Assembly (NCBI GenBank): GCA_900128585.1
Contig: LT642578.1
Location: 1-14,249 of the forward strand
Length of the DNA stretch: 14,249 bases
Origin: Stramenopiles sp. TOSAG23-3
Taxonomy: Eukaryota; Sar
Reading direction: 5' to 3'
Shown: positions 6,883-14,249 of the stretch, one piece after another
Numbering within the stretch: the stretch's first letter is position 1
Layout: the number at the start of each line of letters is the position of its first letter
Position numbers and translations under genes: made by a program
Notes under the pieces: generated by a model
The model's database searches: none
What the model was told of the DNA's origin: nothing
Seen by the model: the letters and a program-made list of their open reading frames with translations, nothing else

Positions 6883-8862
6883 ATGCCTTTTCTCATCGTC
6901 AACCATACTCCGCTAAGTACGTCAAGTAATTACCTATCTGTCGTGCTTCGTGGACATGTCACAAAATCTGCTGTCCATGCCATTAAAGAAGCCATAGTCG
7001 CCCTACGACAGAGCGATTTAGAGTTGGTTCGGTTGCCTTTGCTCCGAGTTGAACGGGGAGTGTGGCAGTTCAACGCAACTTGCAAATACATCCACCATGC
7101 AACTGTGCTTTACAACTGTTTTTTTCAACCACTGGAAAAACTTGAATGGCTGAACACAGAAATCTTGACAGATCAGCGAAGACATTTTGAAGGGGTACAG
7201 GCCCTGATCAGCGCCGCAAAGACAGCCGAGGCGGTACAACAGTTGCTACCGCTCCCATTCAGACCACCAAATATCCCAAGGCAGGAGTTAAAACTATTGC
7301 AGAAAGTTGAACCCCTGCAAGGTTTCAAATCCGTTGTGTACGCAAAGAGCGTTGAGGAAGAACCGGGACCATACCGGCCATTTACTGGCGTTGTGTTTGG
7401 CGGTGGCGGCGCTGTCGTCGAGCCAAACCCCATGGGCTCGTTCGATGTTCTGGAACATACTATTATGTCGCTGGAAGATCGTGACTACATTGTAATCGGT
7501 TGTGGCTGGGAGTTCCAATCAGCTTCCACTACAGCATCGCCTGTCCAAAAAATGCTGGCTGGGGAAGACCCTTTTGACCTGGATTTGAAAGTTTACCAGC
7601 TGAATAAATACGGGGACATAATGGGCGAGGAGATCTCCCCAAAAAAGTCTAGAAATTGCAGCGGTATATCAATGTGGCCCGATAGTAAAACGGGGATCGG
7701 AGACCATTTCGACGACGAGCGGGTCCTGATTCAAATGAACAAACTGCACCCCAATGTGAGGAGCTTGCTCTTTACCTTATCCATAACGTCTGGGCCTACA
7801 AGTTTTAATCGCATCAATAATCTGTATTTGAGGATGGTTGATTGCAGTAAGGGGGTCAACGAACTGGAACTTTGGCGGTACAACTTGGACCAGCTATCAG
7901 CCCCAGACTATTATGCCTCGGTCGTAGCATGTCGCATTAGTAATGAAGACCAGATGGGATGGAAAGCGGAGACGTTGGGGAAGTTCTTTCGCTCGAGGGT
8001 GCTTGCTCGACCCCAGGTTGTGTATGGCGATGTATTGACGCATATAAACCACAAGCCTGTCAACCCGTGCACGTGGGTCGGTTCAAACTCCTTTTCATAC
8101 AACATGTCAATGCTGCGTAAGGCTTTGATGTTCAACGTTTGCACGTTAACATTTAAGAGGCCCGAAAAACGATTGAATTCAGCAACTGCTCACATCGGAA
8201 ATGCGTTTATGGATAAAGTAGGAGAAAGCTTTGATATTACTTTCGATCCCGATGGTGACTCTGACTGTGGCATAACATTTCGCGAATATTCGTCCTCAGT
8301 TATTGTTAAGTCTGTAGACCATCGAAAGTACAACCCAAAGTACGACCTCAACCTGTCCAGTACTGGCATTACCAAACCATGCGCAAAGCCAACGAAGATA
8401 CGATTTAGTAACATTGAAGCCAGGGTGCCGGCGATGGACCGCGGCGGAACCACCGACGTTTACCTGAAGGTTGGCGTTAAAGTTCCGTCGACCCGTTCAA
8501 GCATGTTCGGAAAAGGTTTTGAAACAGAAAAGCTGGTAAAAACCAAACCAGTGAAAACCCAGTGCCCCGCAAATGTGAAGTTCGACGGAGTGGTGCTCGA
8601 AATTCCGTTGAAGAGTTCTGTCGGGGTAGTCCCACGCTGCACGTTCGAAGTCTATGATTGTGATTCAATGTCCAAAGACGACATAATCCTAAGGCACGAT
8701 TTCGATATCACCTATAGGTTTGTCGATAGCAACAGAGAGAGCATTGAAGCGAACCCCGATTTTGTCTGCGAGATTGAAGACATGAAGGCTAATGTAGGTT
8801 TCACAAAAGCTGATTGTACACTTCGTGTCACAGCGGAGCTTCTGTTTGACCCAGTAGACTGA
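6883..8862 (+). CDS. TerD domain protein with PDZ-like segments and a C2 domain
   Basis: 659 residues from the first in-frame ATG, which has A at -3; the frame is open upstream but offers only TTG. Residues 1-190 match no family I know. Residues about 195-370 form a TerD domain: GCGWEF (206-211), FDLDLKVYQL (231-240), TGIGDHFDDER (270-280), the strand LLFTLSI (295-301), SFNRINNLYLRMVD (307-320) and GWK (359-361). Asp232/234, Asp274 and the DDE cluster fit TerD calcium ligands. Residues 378-427 (YGDVLTHINHKPV, then LTFKRP) resemble the second half of a PDZ domain, and 448-478 its first half. Residues about 503-615 are a C2 domain with Asp519, Asp525, Asp592, Asp594 and Asp599/600 in place for calcium. 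TerD proteins are mainly bacterial stress proteins, with some protist relatives. I infer a cytosolic, calcium-responsive membrane-binding protein; its role is unknown. Confidence 0.85.
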   Translation: MPFLIVNHTPLSTSSNYLSVVLRGHVTKSAVHAIKEAIVALRQSDLELVRLPLLRVERGVWQFNATCKYIHHATVLYNCFFQPLEKLEWLNTEILTDQRRHFEGVQALISAAKTAEAVQQLLPLPFRPPNIPRQELKLLQKVEPLQGFKSVVYAKSVEEEPGPYRPFTGVVFGGGGAVVEPNPMGSFDVLEHTIMSLEDRDYIVIGCGWEFQSASTTASPVQKMLAGEDPFDLDLKVYQLNKYGDIMGEEISPKKSRNCSGISMWPDSKTGIGDHFDDERVLIQMNKLHPNVRSLLFTLSITSGPTSFNRINNLYLRMVDCSKGVNELELWRYNLDQLSAPDYYASVVACRISNEDQMGWKAETLGKFFRSRVLARPQVVYGDVLTHINHKPVNPCTWVGSNSFSYNMSMLRKALMFNVCTLTFKRPEKRLNSATAHIGNAFMDKVGESFDITFDPDGDSDCGITFREYSSSVIVKSVDHRKYNPKYDLNLSSTGITKPCAKPTKIRFSNIEARVPAMDRGGTTDVYLKVGVKVPSTRSSMFGKGFETEKLVKTKPVKTQCPANVKFDGVVLEIPLKSSVGVVPRCTFEVYDCDSMSKDDIILRHDFDITYRFVDSNRESIEANPDFVCEIEDMKANVGFTKADCTLRVTAELLFDPVD

Positions 8863-9397
8863 TTCTTTTCAGCAAAGAGCAAACAAACTTCTCCTGAAGA
8901 AGAAAACTATCATCCCCCCAAAAAAATCGGAGTGATTCCATATTGAGTTATAAAAACACTTAACACAGTACAACAATATTATATTTAATAAGTTCTATTT
9001 ATATATGAAATAAATATATTGATATTAAGGTTTAAGGACAACATATAAATTCTCCGTCCGCGCATCAGAGATAGAAGAAGTGTACGGAGGAGGATCTTCT
9101 TCTCTCATAATTTTTTTATTATTAATTATTTATCATCATCTCTCTCTCTCTCCCCCTCAACAATAAAAGAATCCAATGATGATGTTGTTCAATCCTGTAC
9201 TACCGGTACGTCGTTTTGTTCCGAGTACAAAAGATTATGTATAATGATATAATGAACCAATCGATTACCCGCCACATGACAGAAAGTGCAACAAACCCCC
9301 CCAACCTTCCGTACATATTCCGTAAAATACACGGAGGATTCTGCACTCGATTTCATATTCGCGTTTGAAAATCTTCCCTTGCTTTCCACCGGTGAAA
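8863..9397. other. spacer between TerD and PDI-D genes
   Basis: No gene is seen. The left part is the 3' flank of the TerD gene, with an AATAAA at about 9009-9014. The middle is AT-rich with a TCTCTCTCTC run near 9139-9152. From about 9270 the base composition rises to a GC-richer 5' leader of the PDI-D gene. Several ATGs lie at 9176-9280; if the transcript started that far upstream they would be small upstream frames, so the transcription start is probably nearer 9290-9390. Confidence 0.5.
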
Positions 9398-10585
9398 ATG
9401 TACTCTGTCGAACACGTAAAGTGGCAGGCCAGGTTGGTATTAGTCGGGGCAGTGTCGCTGTTGTCTTTGTTCCGTTTGTCGGATGCGGTAGCGTCTGGGC
9501 CGAATACTCCCTTAGAGGGCAACGGGCTGTCTGCTGTGAAATTGGACGAAGAGAATTTCCCTTTGTTGGTGAATGGGGATAACTCTGCAATCGTTTTGTT
9601 CGCCGCACCGTGGTGCTACCACAGCCAGAAAGTGTACCCTGAGTTCGCCAAGTTGGCCTCAACTTATTCATTGAAGGATGGCGTTTTAGTCGCGCACGTG
9701 AAGGCGGACGAAGAAAAAAGTATAATGAAGAAGTACGAAGTAAACGGCTTCCCGGCCATTAAATGGTTCCAAGGCGGACAGTTGGTAGACACGGGTGTTT
9801 CGTACACTGGTGGTAGAACCGCGGAGGACATGGTAGAGTTCGTAAACAGTCGCCTCGGCCTGGACAAGAAACTCAAATCGCCGCCGGAGCATACGGAGTC
9901 GTTGACACCGAATAGCTTCGATAGCTTTTCGTTGGACCCTAACCGGGGAGTCCTGGTATATTTTTACGCCGCATGGAGTGACTTTTCCAAAGAGATGCTG
10001 ACCAACTTCGAAATTGCTGCCTATTCCTACCGGTCGGACAAGAGTGTAGTGCTTGCAAAAATGGACGTAGAAAAGTACCCCGAATTCGCATTGAAATATA
10101 GCGTTACCACTTACCCGACGATCCTGTACTTTTCGAAAGGCGAAGATGCGGCCGTTCCAATACTGTACAACGAGGGGTTCGGCGTGCAAAATTACCTGGA
10201 CTACCTGAACGATTTGAACGGATTGCACAGAATGTCTGGAGGGGACATCCTAGACCACGCTGGTCTAACCACGGAATTGAAGGATGAGGCGGCGCGCTTC
10301 ATGGATCATATATTTTCCGACGACGCATCCAGCGCCGCGGAAAGCCTGAAGAAGTTTGAAGCGTTTGCGGAAGATGAATCGGAGACAGGCAGCTCCAAAG
10401 ACGACGAAAATAGTGCACTGTGGGACTATTTTGCACATGTGGCCGAATCGACCGTAAAGAATGGTAAGAAATGGCCATCCTCCGAGCTTGAGCGCTTGTT
10501 GGAGCTGATCAACAGTGATGCCGTCAGCCATGTAAAGAAATCTGAATTTATGCTGAAGCGGAACGTTTTGAAGTGCTTTCAATGA
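9398..10585 (+). CDS. PDI-D type protein, both active sites altered
   Basis: 395 residues from ATG 9398, the first ATG in frame, with A at -3. Residues 1-32 form a signal peptide with a hydrophobic core (LVLVGAVSLLSLF) and a likely cut after Ala-Val-Ala. Two thioredoxin folds follow, about 44-155 and 168-273, each with its cis-proline (P119, P240). Residues about 285-395 match the ERp29/P5 C-terminal D domain (KKWPSSELERLLELI, EFMLKRNVLKCF). Family members normally carry CGHC twice and make or exchange disulfides in the ER. Here site 1 is WCYHS (only Cys73 kept) and site 2 is WSDFS (no cysteine). Site 1 could still form mixed disulfides, as the CRFS site of ERp44 does; site 2 cannot do redox chemistry. 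No KDEL-like tail is present. Dictyostelium PDI-D also lacks one and is ER resident, so ER location remains likely. A chaperone or retention role is inferred. Confidence 0.9.
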   Translation: MYSVEHVKWQARLVLVGAVSLLSLFRLSDAVASGPNTPLEGNGLSAVKLDEENFPLLVNGDNSAIVLFAAPWCYHSQKVYPEFAKLASTYSLKDGVLVAHVKADEEKSIMKKYEVNGFPAIKWFQGGQLVDTGVSYTGGRTAEDMVEFVNSRLGLDKKLKSPPEHTESLTPNSFDSFSLDPNRGVLVYFYAAWSDFSKEMLTNFEIAAYSYRSDKSVVLAKMDVEKYPEFALKYSVTTYPTILYFSKGEDAAVPILYNEGFGVQNYLDYLNDLNGLHRMSGGDILDHAGLTTELKDEAARFMDHIFSDDASSAAESLKKFEAFAEDESETGSSKDDENSALWDYFAHVAESTVKNGKKWPSSELERLLELINSDAVSHVKKSEFMLKRNVLKCFQ

Positions 10586-10751
10586 GAGAGGCATTTTGTG
10601 TAAGAATCTTCATAAAATTCTTAAGCTAAGACGTTCTTACGTGTGCGACGAAGTACTCTTATTATCGTACACTCACCCCTACAAAATATTTAAAAAATGT
10701 TCGCAATTCTTACGAAGTACGAACGCTCGTACTCGTAAGAAACACCGACTC
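10586..10751. other. convergent 3' spacer
   Basis: Only 166 bp separate the stops of the converging PDI-D and oligopeptidase genes, so both 3' UTRs and ends must lie here or overlap. It contains a 7-bp stem (10601-10607 with 10617-10623), the strong hairpin listed next, and repeated CTTACG/CGTAAG and GTACTC words. No AATAAA was found on either strand. Confidence 0.6.
10707..10741. terminator. hairpin between converging genes
   Basis: TTCTTACGAAGTACGA (10707-10722) pairs with TCGTACTCGTAAGAA (10727-10741): 15 base pairs with one bulged A and a four-base loop ACGC. It lies 11 nt after the stop of the oligopeptidase gene and 122 nt after the stop of the PDI-D gene. In RNA from either strand it would be a stable stem. 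A role in 3'-end formation or limiting read-through is inferred; eukaryotic termination does not generally need such a stem. Confidence 0.6.
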
Positions 10752-12896
10752 TCAGTCATCGCTCAGCCCACGATGGCGAAGCAGGGCATCGATGGAAGGT
10801 GCTCGGCCTCTAAATGTCTTGTACACCTCTGCTGGGTGTTCGCCTCCGCCCATTTCCAAGATGGTGCTTCTAAATTTCTGACCGATGCGCTGGATTTCAT
10901 CCTCATTGTCCAGGCCACCCTCTTCGAAAGAGGCGAATGCATCGGCGGCCATGACCTCTGCCCAAAGATAACTGTAGTAACCGGCTGCGTACCCTCCAGC
11001 AAAAATGTGAGAAAACGCACAAAGCGACTTATCCTCTTCGATTTTCGCGAAGACAGAATAGTTTTGCTCTGAGATTGTCTTTGATAGACGATACGCCCCC
11101 TCGGCCCCACCAGCAATATCGTATTCGGAAGTGTGCAACGCAATATCGAGTCTGCTGTAGAAAAGTTGGCGTAGTATATTTATCCCGCCGTTGTGCTTTC
11201 TTGCACTGCAAATTTTTTCGAATGTCTCCACTGGAATCGTTTCGCCAGTCTCGTAATGCCTGGCAAATTTATCTACGGTCTGTTTGTGGTAACACCAGTT
11301 TTCCATAAATTGCGACGGAATTTCCACGGCATCAAACTCCACGTTCGCAATTCCAGATGCCCCTTCGTACCCCACCCGCGTTAGCATGTGCTGCAGACCG
11401 TGACCAAATTCGTGAAAAAGGGTCGTGACCTCGCGGAGAGTCATCAACGAAGGCTTGTCCCCAACAGGGGGCGACCCGTTGCAGACCAAGTACGCCACAG
11501 GCAATGTGCCGGCAAGCTTGCTCCGCTGCCGACAAATCCCCATCCACGCGCCCCCCGATTTTTCCGCTGGTCGGGAGAAAGGGTCCAAATAAAACGAAGC
11601 CAATACTTCTTTTGTGTCGGGGGCAACTACACTGTAAAACCTGCAATCTTTGTGCCAAAGTTGCACTTTCTCTTCACGGAACGAGTTTGTTTCCACAATT
11701 TCAACCCCAAACATTGATTTAGTAAGGGAAAACATCCCCTGCAAGACGCTGTCCAACGAGAAATACGGCCGCAATTCTTCTTCGCTGTAAGAAAACAGTT
11801 CCTCTCTCTGCCGTTCCGACCAGTACGAGACGTCCCATAATTTCAATGAAAAACCGTCGTCCTTTTGAACGTTTTTCGCAAAAATCTCAAGGGCTTCCAG
11901 CTCTCTCTTCGCGGAGGGGTAGGCGACCTTTCGCATCTTCTCCAAAAGGCCGACTACCGCTTGTACATTTTCAGCCATTTTACTTTCCAGGCTAAGGTCC
12001 GCGTAGTTTCGAAAACCGAGAAGCTCTGCCTGCTCTTGCTTCAACTCCAGGATTTTGGAAAACACATCTTCGTTGGTGTCCGACGCTCTCGCCACGTAAG
12101 CTTTGTACGTTTCTTCTCGCAAGCTCCTGTTTGCCGCGTGCTTGAGTACCTCCACAACAAGAGTATCTTCAAGGGAAAGTTTCCATGGCCCTGCTTCTGG
12201 ATCCTCTGCTCCTGCAGCGGCGGCCGCCATCGAGAGGGCGGACGCGGGCATCCCGGCCAAGTCCTCCTTGTTCACAATTTCTTTCCCCCAAGACTTTGTA
12301 GCGTCTATAACATTGTTTCCAAACTGGGCCGACAGTTGAGCAAGCTCGACTACGATCTCATTGTACCGTGCCTGTTCGTCACCCTCCAGAGCCACACCAC
12401 CCAATTTCATGGAGCGAATGTTCGACTCCACAATTCGCTGCTGCGGTCGATCCAAAGCGTCCCAGCATTTCGACGCAAGGTCTTCGTACAGTTGGAGCAG
12501 TGGCAAACTCTGATTTGTTTGGATTATGGTCTGCATGAAGAGGGGAATGCTTTTCTCGTGGGCTTCTCTCAAAGCATCCGAGTTTTGCACTGCTTGTAAA
12601 TGGCTTACCATGCCCATGCTATCAGACAATTTCTGCGTGCAGCGTTGCAGTTCCTCCACGTAACTCCAAGAAGGCGAATAGCCGTCTGACGAAATTGAGC
12701 TTTCCAAGGAGGCCAGATCTGACGCCACGTCGTCAACCAAAGATTTCATGGCAGGCTCTACGTGTTCCACTGCGAATTCAGAGAATGGTGGCAGCGTGTT
12801 GGACCTTAAGAGGACGTTTGCGTTGCCGCTGAACCACCTGGCTCCAACCACCGCCCGCGTCACCGCTTGCTTCAAAGTTCTTCCAATCCCAATCAT
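10752..12896 (-). CDS. M3 family zinc oligopeptidase (oligopeptidase A / organellar type)
   Basis: 714 residues. Thimet/oligopeptidase A family metallopeptidase; by family it cuts short peptides, and plant organellar relatives clear cleaved targeting peptides. Seen: zinc motif HEFGH (495-499; His495 and His499 bind zinc, Glu496 is catalytic), third ligand Glu525 in FDAVEIPSQFMENW (521-534), and the substrate-side HIFAGGYAAGYYSYLWAEV (630-648). The long helical N-terminal half is present, so the enzyme is full length. The start is the first ATG in frame (12896); the frame is open further upstream but only with TTG. Residues 1-24 are Arg-rich, free of acidic residues and amphipathic, ending GARWFSG, a typical mitochondrial R-3 type cleavage site; I infer a mitochondrial matrix location. 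An Ala-rich insertion lies near 217-236. An out-of-frame ATG lies 43 nt upstream (12939) and would matter only if it is transcribed. Confidence 0.95.
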   Translation of the reverse strand: MIGIGRTLKQAVTRAVVGARWFSGNANVLLRSNTLPPFSEFAVEHVEPAMKSLVDDVASDLASLESSISSDGYSPSWSYVEELQRCTQKLSDSMGMVSHLQAVQNSDALREAHEKSIPLFMQTIIQTNQSLPLLQLYEDLASKCWDALDRPQQRIVESNIRSMKLGGVALEGDEQARYNEIVVELAQLSAQFGNNVIDATKSWGKEIVNKEDLAGMPASALSMAAAAAGAEDPEAGPWKLSLEDTLVVEVLKHAANRSLREETYKAYVARASDTNEDVFSKILELKQEQAELLGFRNYADLSLESKMAENVQAVVGLLEKMRKVAYPSAKRELEALEIFAKNVQKDDGFSLKLWDVSYWSERQREELFSYSEEELRPYFSLDSVLQGMFSLTKSMFGVEIVETNSFREEKVQLWHKDCRFYSVVAPDTKEVLASFYLDPFSRPAEKSGGAWMGICRQRSKLAGTLPVAYLVCNGSPPVGDKPSLMTLREVTTLFHEFGHGLQHMLTRVGYEGASGIANVEFDAVEIPSQFMENWCYHKQTVDKFARHYETGETIPVETFEKICSARKHNGGINILRQLFYSRLDIALHTSEYDIAGGAEGAYRLSKTISEQNYSVFAKIEEDKSLCAFSHIFAGGYAAGYYSYLWAEVMAADAFASFEEGGLDNEDEIQRIGQKFRSTILEMGGGEHPAEVYKTFRGRAPSIDALLRHRGLSDD

Positions 12897-13546
12897 AGTC
12901 CGTTTCGTTCCCAAACCTTCCCAACGAAAACAAGAGCATGCGCAAAAAGGTTTTTTAATATCTAAAGAACACCGACGGTTGATGATTGAATCCGGCGGTG
13001 GTATAATATAGAAGAGAAGCAACAAAAAACAAGAAAAAAGAAGAAAAGAAAAAAAAACAACAACAACAGATAATAATTATTATAAAATTAATCAATCGCA
13101 AAACGAATAATGCTGCTACCTTCTTCTTAATTAATTCCTTCTTCTTCTTCTACCTTTTTATACTTACTAATTAGGGCTAATAACATGGAGTATACGACAT
13201 AATAAGAATACATCTTAAATTGAGCCAATCAAGTAGAATAACTAAAATCCCCTGGCAGAGTGTCACATTGTATTCTTAATTTAATATATAACTATAAATA
13301 ATATTTTAAAATGGTGGTTCGGCGAAGAAATGATCTGATTGATTATTTATTAAATACATAATTCACATTATAAAGTAAAGAGTAAAGAGTAAGTCATCTA
13401 TTTCCAAAGAAGAAGAAAGAAGGATGAAACTTTCATGGACTTTATTAGACGACTATAAATAATTTAGCCTATTGAGCCTGTTACCAGTACTAACGTAATG
13501 TAAACGTAAACGAATGAATATAAAACAAAGGGATATATAATAGAAC
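12897..13546. other. AT-rich spacer upstream of the oligopeptidase gene
   Basis: This 650-bp spacer is the promoter side of the oligopeptidase gene and the 3' flank of the exonuclease gene, both read leftwards. It holds no gene. Seen: an A-rich/purine patch at about 13016-13065, a CTTCTTCTTC patch at about 13119-13151, a 7-bp tandem repeat AGTAAAG (13374-13387, followed by a partial third copy), and a minus-strand AATAAA (13441-13446) about 100 nt past the exonuclease stop. Confidence 0.55.
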
Positions 13547-14242
13547 TTATATGCTCGTGGCTTTTTTGTTTTTGTCAGTGTAAAGTTCCAACCCGTCTCT
13601 TTCTACCAAAATCTTGACAGATTGATGCATATTGATGACATCATAGACAGCATCATGGTGTTCCGTTTCTTCCATTTCTTCACCCGTGGCAAAACGATAC
13701 AATTCTTTCAAGGTAGGATTCTTGAGTCTCCCTTTTGGGTTTCTGGCACCAACGATATGTTTCGTCGATTTCATGGTACAAACGACTTTCATCTTTTTCT
13801 CCATATGACGCAACATGTCATCACAATGGTTACGCACCAACTCACTTTTCAAGACATTAACATCAAATGCAGCATTGTGTGCGGCAACATAACTGGCTCT
13901 CGAAAACAAAGGATACATATCTTCTTGCATACATTGTGCAAACTCCATTCCTTGTTCCAAAGTCTGTTCTTTGGTAATACCATGTATCTGGTGACTTTCC
14001 GCAGATATGTCAAAATCATTCGCTTTGATGAAAGCAGATTGTGATTCCAAAGGTGTTAAGTCCTTTGCATCACATAACATTGCAGATATCTGAATGATTC
14101 TGCAGCTGTTGTACTTTGTCAAATCGCGATAATGGGGTGTTTTCCACGGATTCCTTTCATCTCTTTGGGGCAACCCGGACGTTTCCAAGTCGATGAATAC
14201 GATGCATTTTGGCGCATTGTCTATTGGAAGTCTTTCACTCAT
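13547..14242 (-). CDS. DEDDh-family 3'-5' exonuclease (DnaQ-like)
   Basis: 231 residues, a single exonuclease domain. Seen: ExoI IDLETSG (17-23; Asp18, Glu20), HGIT (87-90) common after ExoI in this fold, ExoII AAHNAAFD (120-127; Asp127), and ExoIII HDAVYD (196-201; His196, Asp201). All DEDDh catalytic residues are present, so a magnesium-dependent nuclease is expected; whether it acts on DNA or RNA cannot be told. There is no polymerase part and no clear targeting signal. The insert TPHYRDLTKYNSCRIIQI (35-52) between ExoI and the next strand reminds me of DnaQ-like proteins of large DNA viruses and some protists, from memory only. G+C is near 40 percent by hand count of three rows, lower than the other genes. 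The ATG has A at -3, but only 7 nt of upstream sequence are available and they contain no in-frame stop, so a longer N-terminus is possible. Confidence 0.9.
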   Translation of the reverse strand: MSERLPIDNAPKCIVFIDLETSGLPQRDERNPWKTPHYRDLTKYNSCRIIQISAMLCDAKDLTPLESQSAFIKANDFDISAESHQIHGITKEQTLEQGMEFAQCMQEDMYPLFSRASYVAAHNAAFDVNVLKSELVRNHCDDMLRHMEKKMKVVCTMKSTKHIVGARNPKGRLKNPTLKELYRFATGEEMEETEHHDAVYDVINMHQSVKILVERDGLELYTDKNKKATSI

Positions 14243-14249
14243 TGTGTTC

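Noticed and set aside
6883-8862. Bacterial tellurite-resistance operon
   Set aside because: Only one TerD domain is present, inside a multi-domain eukaryotic protein; no terB, terC, terZ or terA neighbours are found.
9365-9397. 11-residue extension of the PDI-D protein
   Set aside because: It would start on TTG; the ATG at 9398 gives a normal signal peptide.
12897-13025. 43-residue N-terminal extension of the oligopeptidase
   Set aside because: It would start on TTG and hides the good mitochondrial-type presequence that begins at the ATG at 12896.

Overview
The window looks like nuclear DNA of a unicellular eukaryote. Seven protein genes, each a single uninterrupted reading frame, sit in about 14 kb. 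They are separated by very AT-rich spacers that hold TTC/GAA microsatellites, TATA-like runs and A/T homopolymers. Six of the genes are roughly half or more G+C, so the gene borders are sharp. The products are eukaryotic in type: an ER 3-ketoacyl-CoA reductase with a KKXX tail, a PDI-D protein with a signal peptide, an M3 oligopeptidase with a mitochondria-like presequence, a PH-like domain protein and a C2 domain protein. The phosphoglycerate kinase is of the cyanobacterial/plastid type but has no transit peptide. That suggests an algal or algal-derived protist (stramenopile-like or similar). I cannot name the species.

Layout, left to right. 1-712: gene-free AT-rich DNA. 713-1711 (-): very-long-chain 3-oxoacyl-CoA reductase. 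1712-2590: spacer with a pure pyrimidine tract of 278 nt on the + strand. 2591-3823 (-): phosphoglycerate kinase. 3824-4554: divergent promoter spacer. 4555-5664 (+): coiled-coil protein with a C-terminal PH-like domain and internal repeats. 5665-6882: long spacer with an inverted repeat and a nested set of direct repeats. 6883-8862 (+): TerD domain, PDZ-like segments and a C2 domain. 8863-9397: spacer. 9398-10585 (+): PDI-D protein whose two active sites have lost CxxC. 10586-10751: short convergent spacer with a strong hairpin. 10752-12896 (-): M3 oligopeptidase. 12897-13546: spacer. 13547-14242 (-): DEDDh exonuclease of lower G+C than its neighbours.

The genes do not form one pathway. They are housekeeping and trafficking genes on both strands, each with its own flanking DNA, as expected for monocistronic nuclear genes. 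The most unusual items are the TerD/C2 fusion, the redox-disabled PDI-D protein, the plastid-type phosphoglycerate kinase without a targeting peptide, the low-G+C exonuclease and the repeat structures between genes. I found no convincing CRISPR array, tRNA, rRNA, transposase or defence operon.
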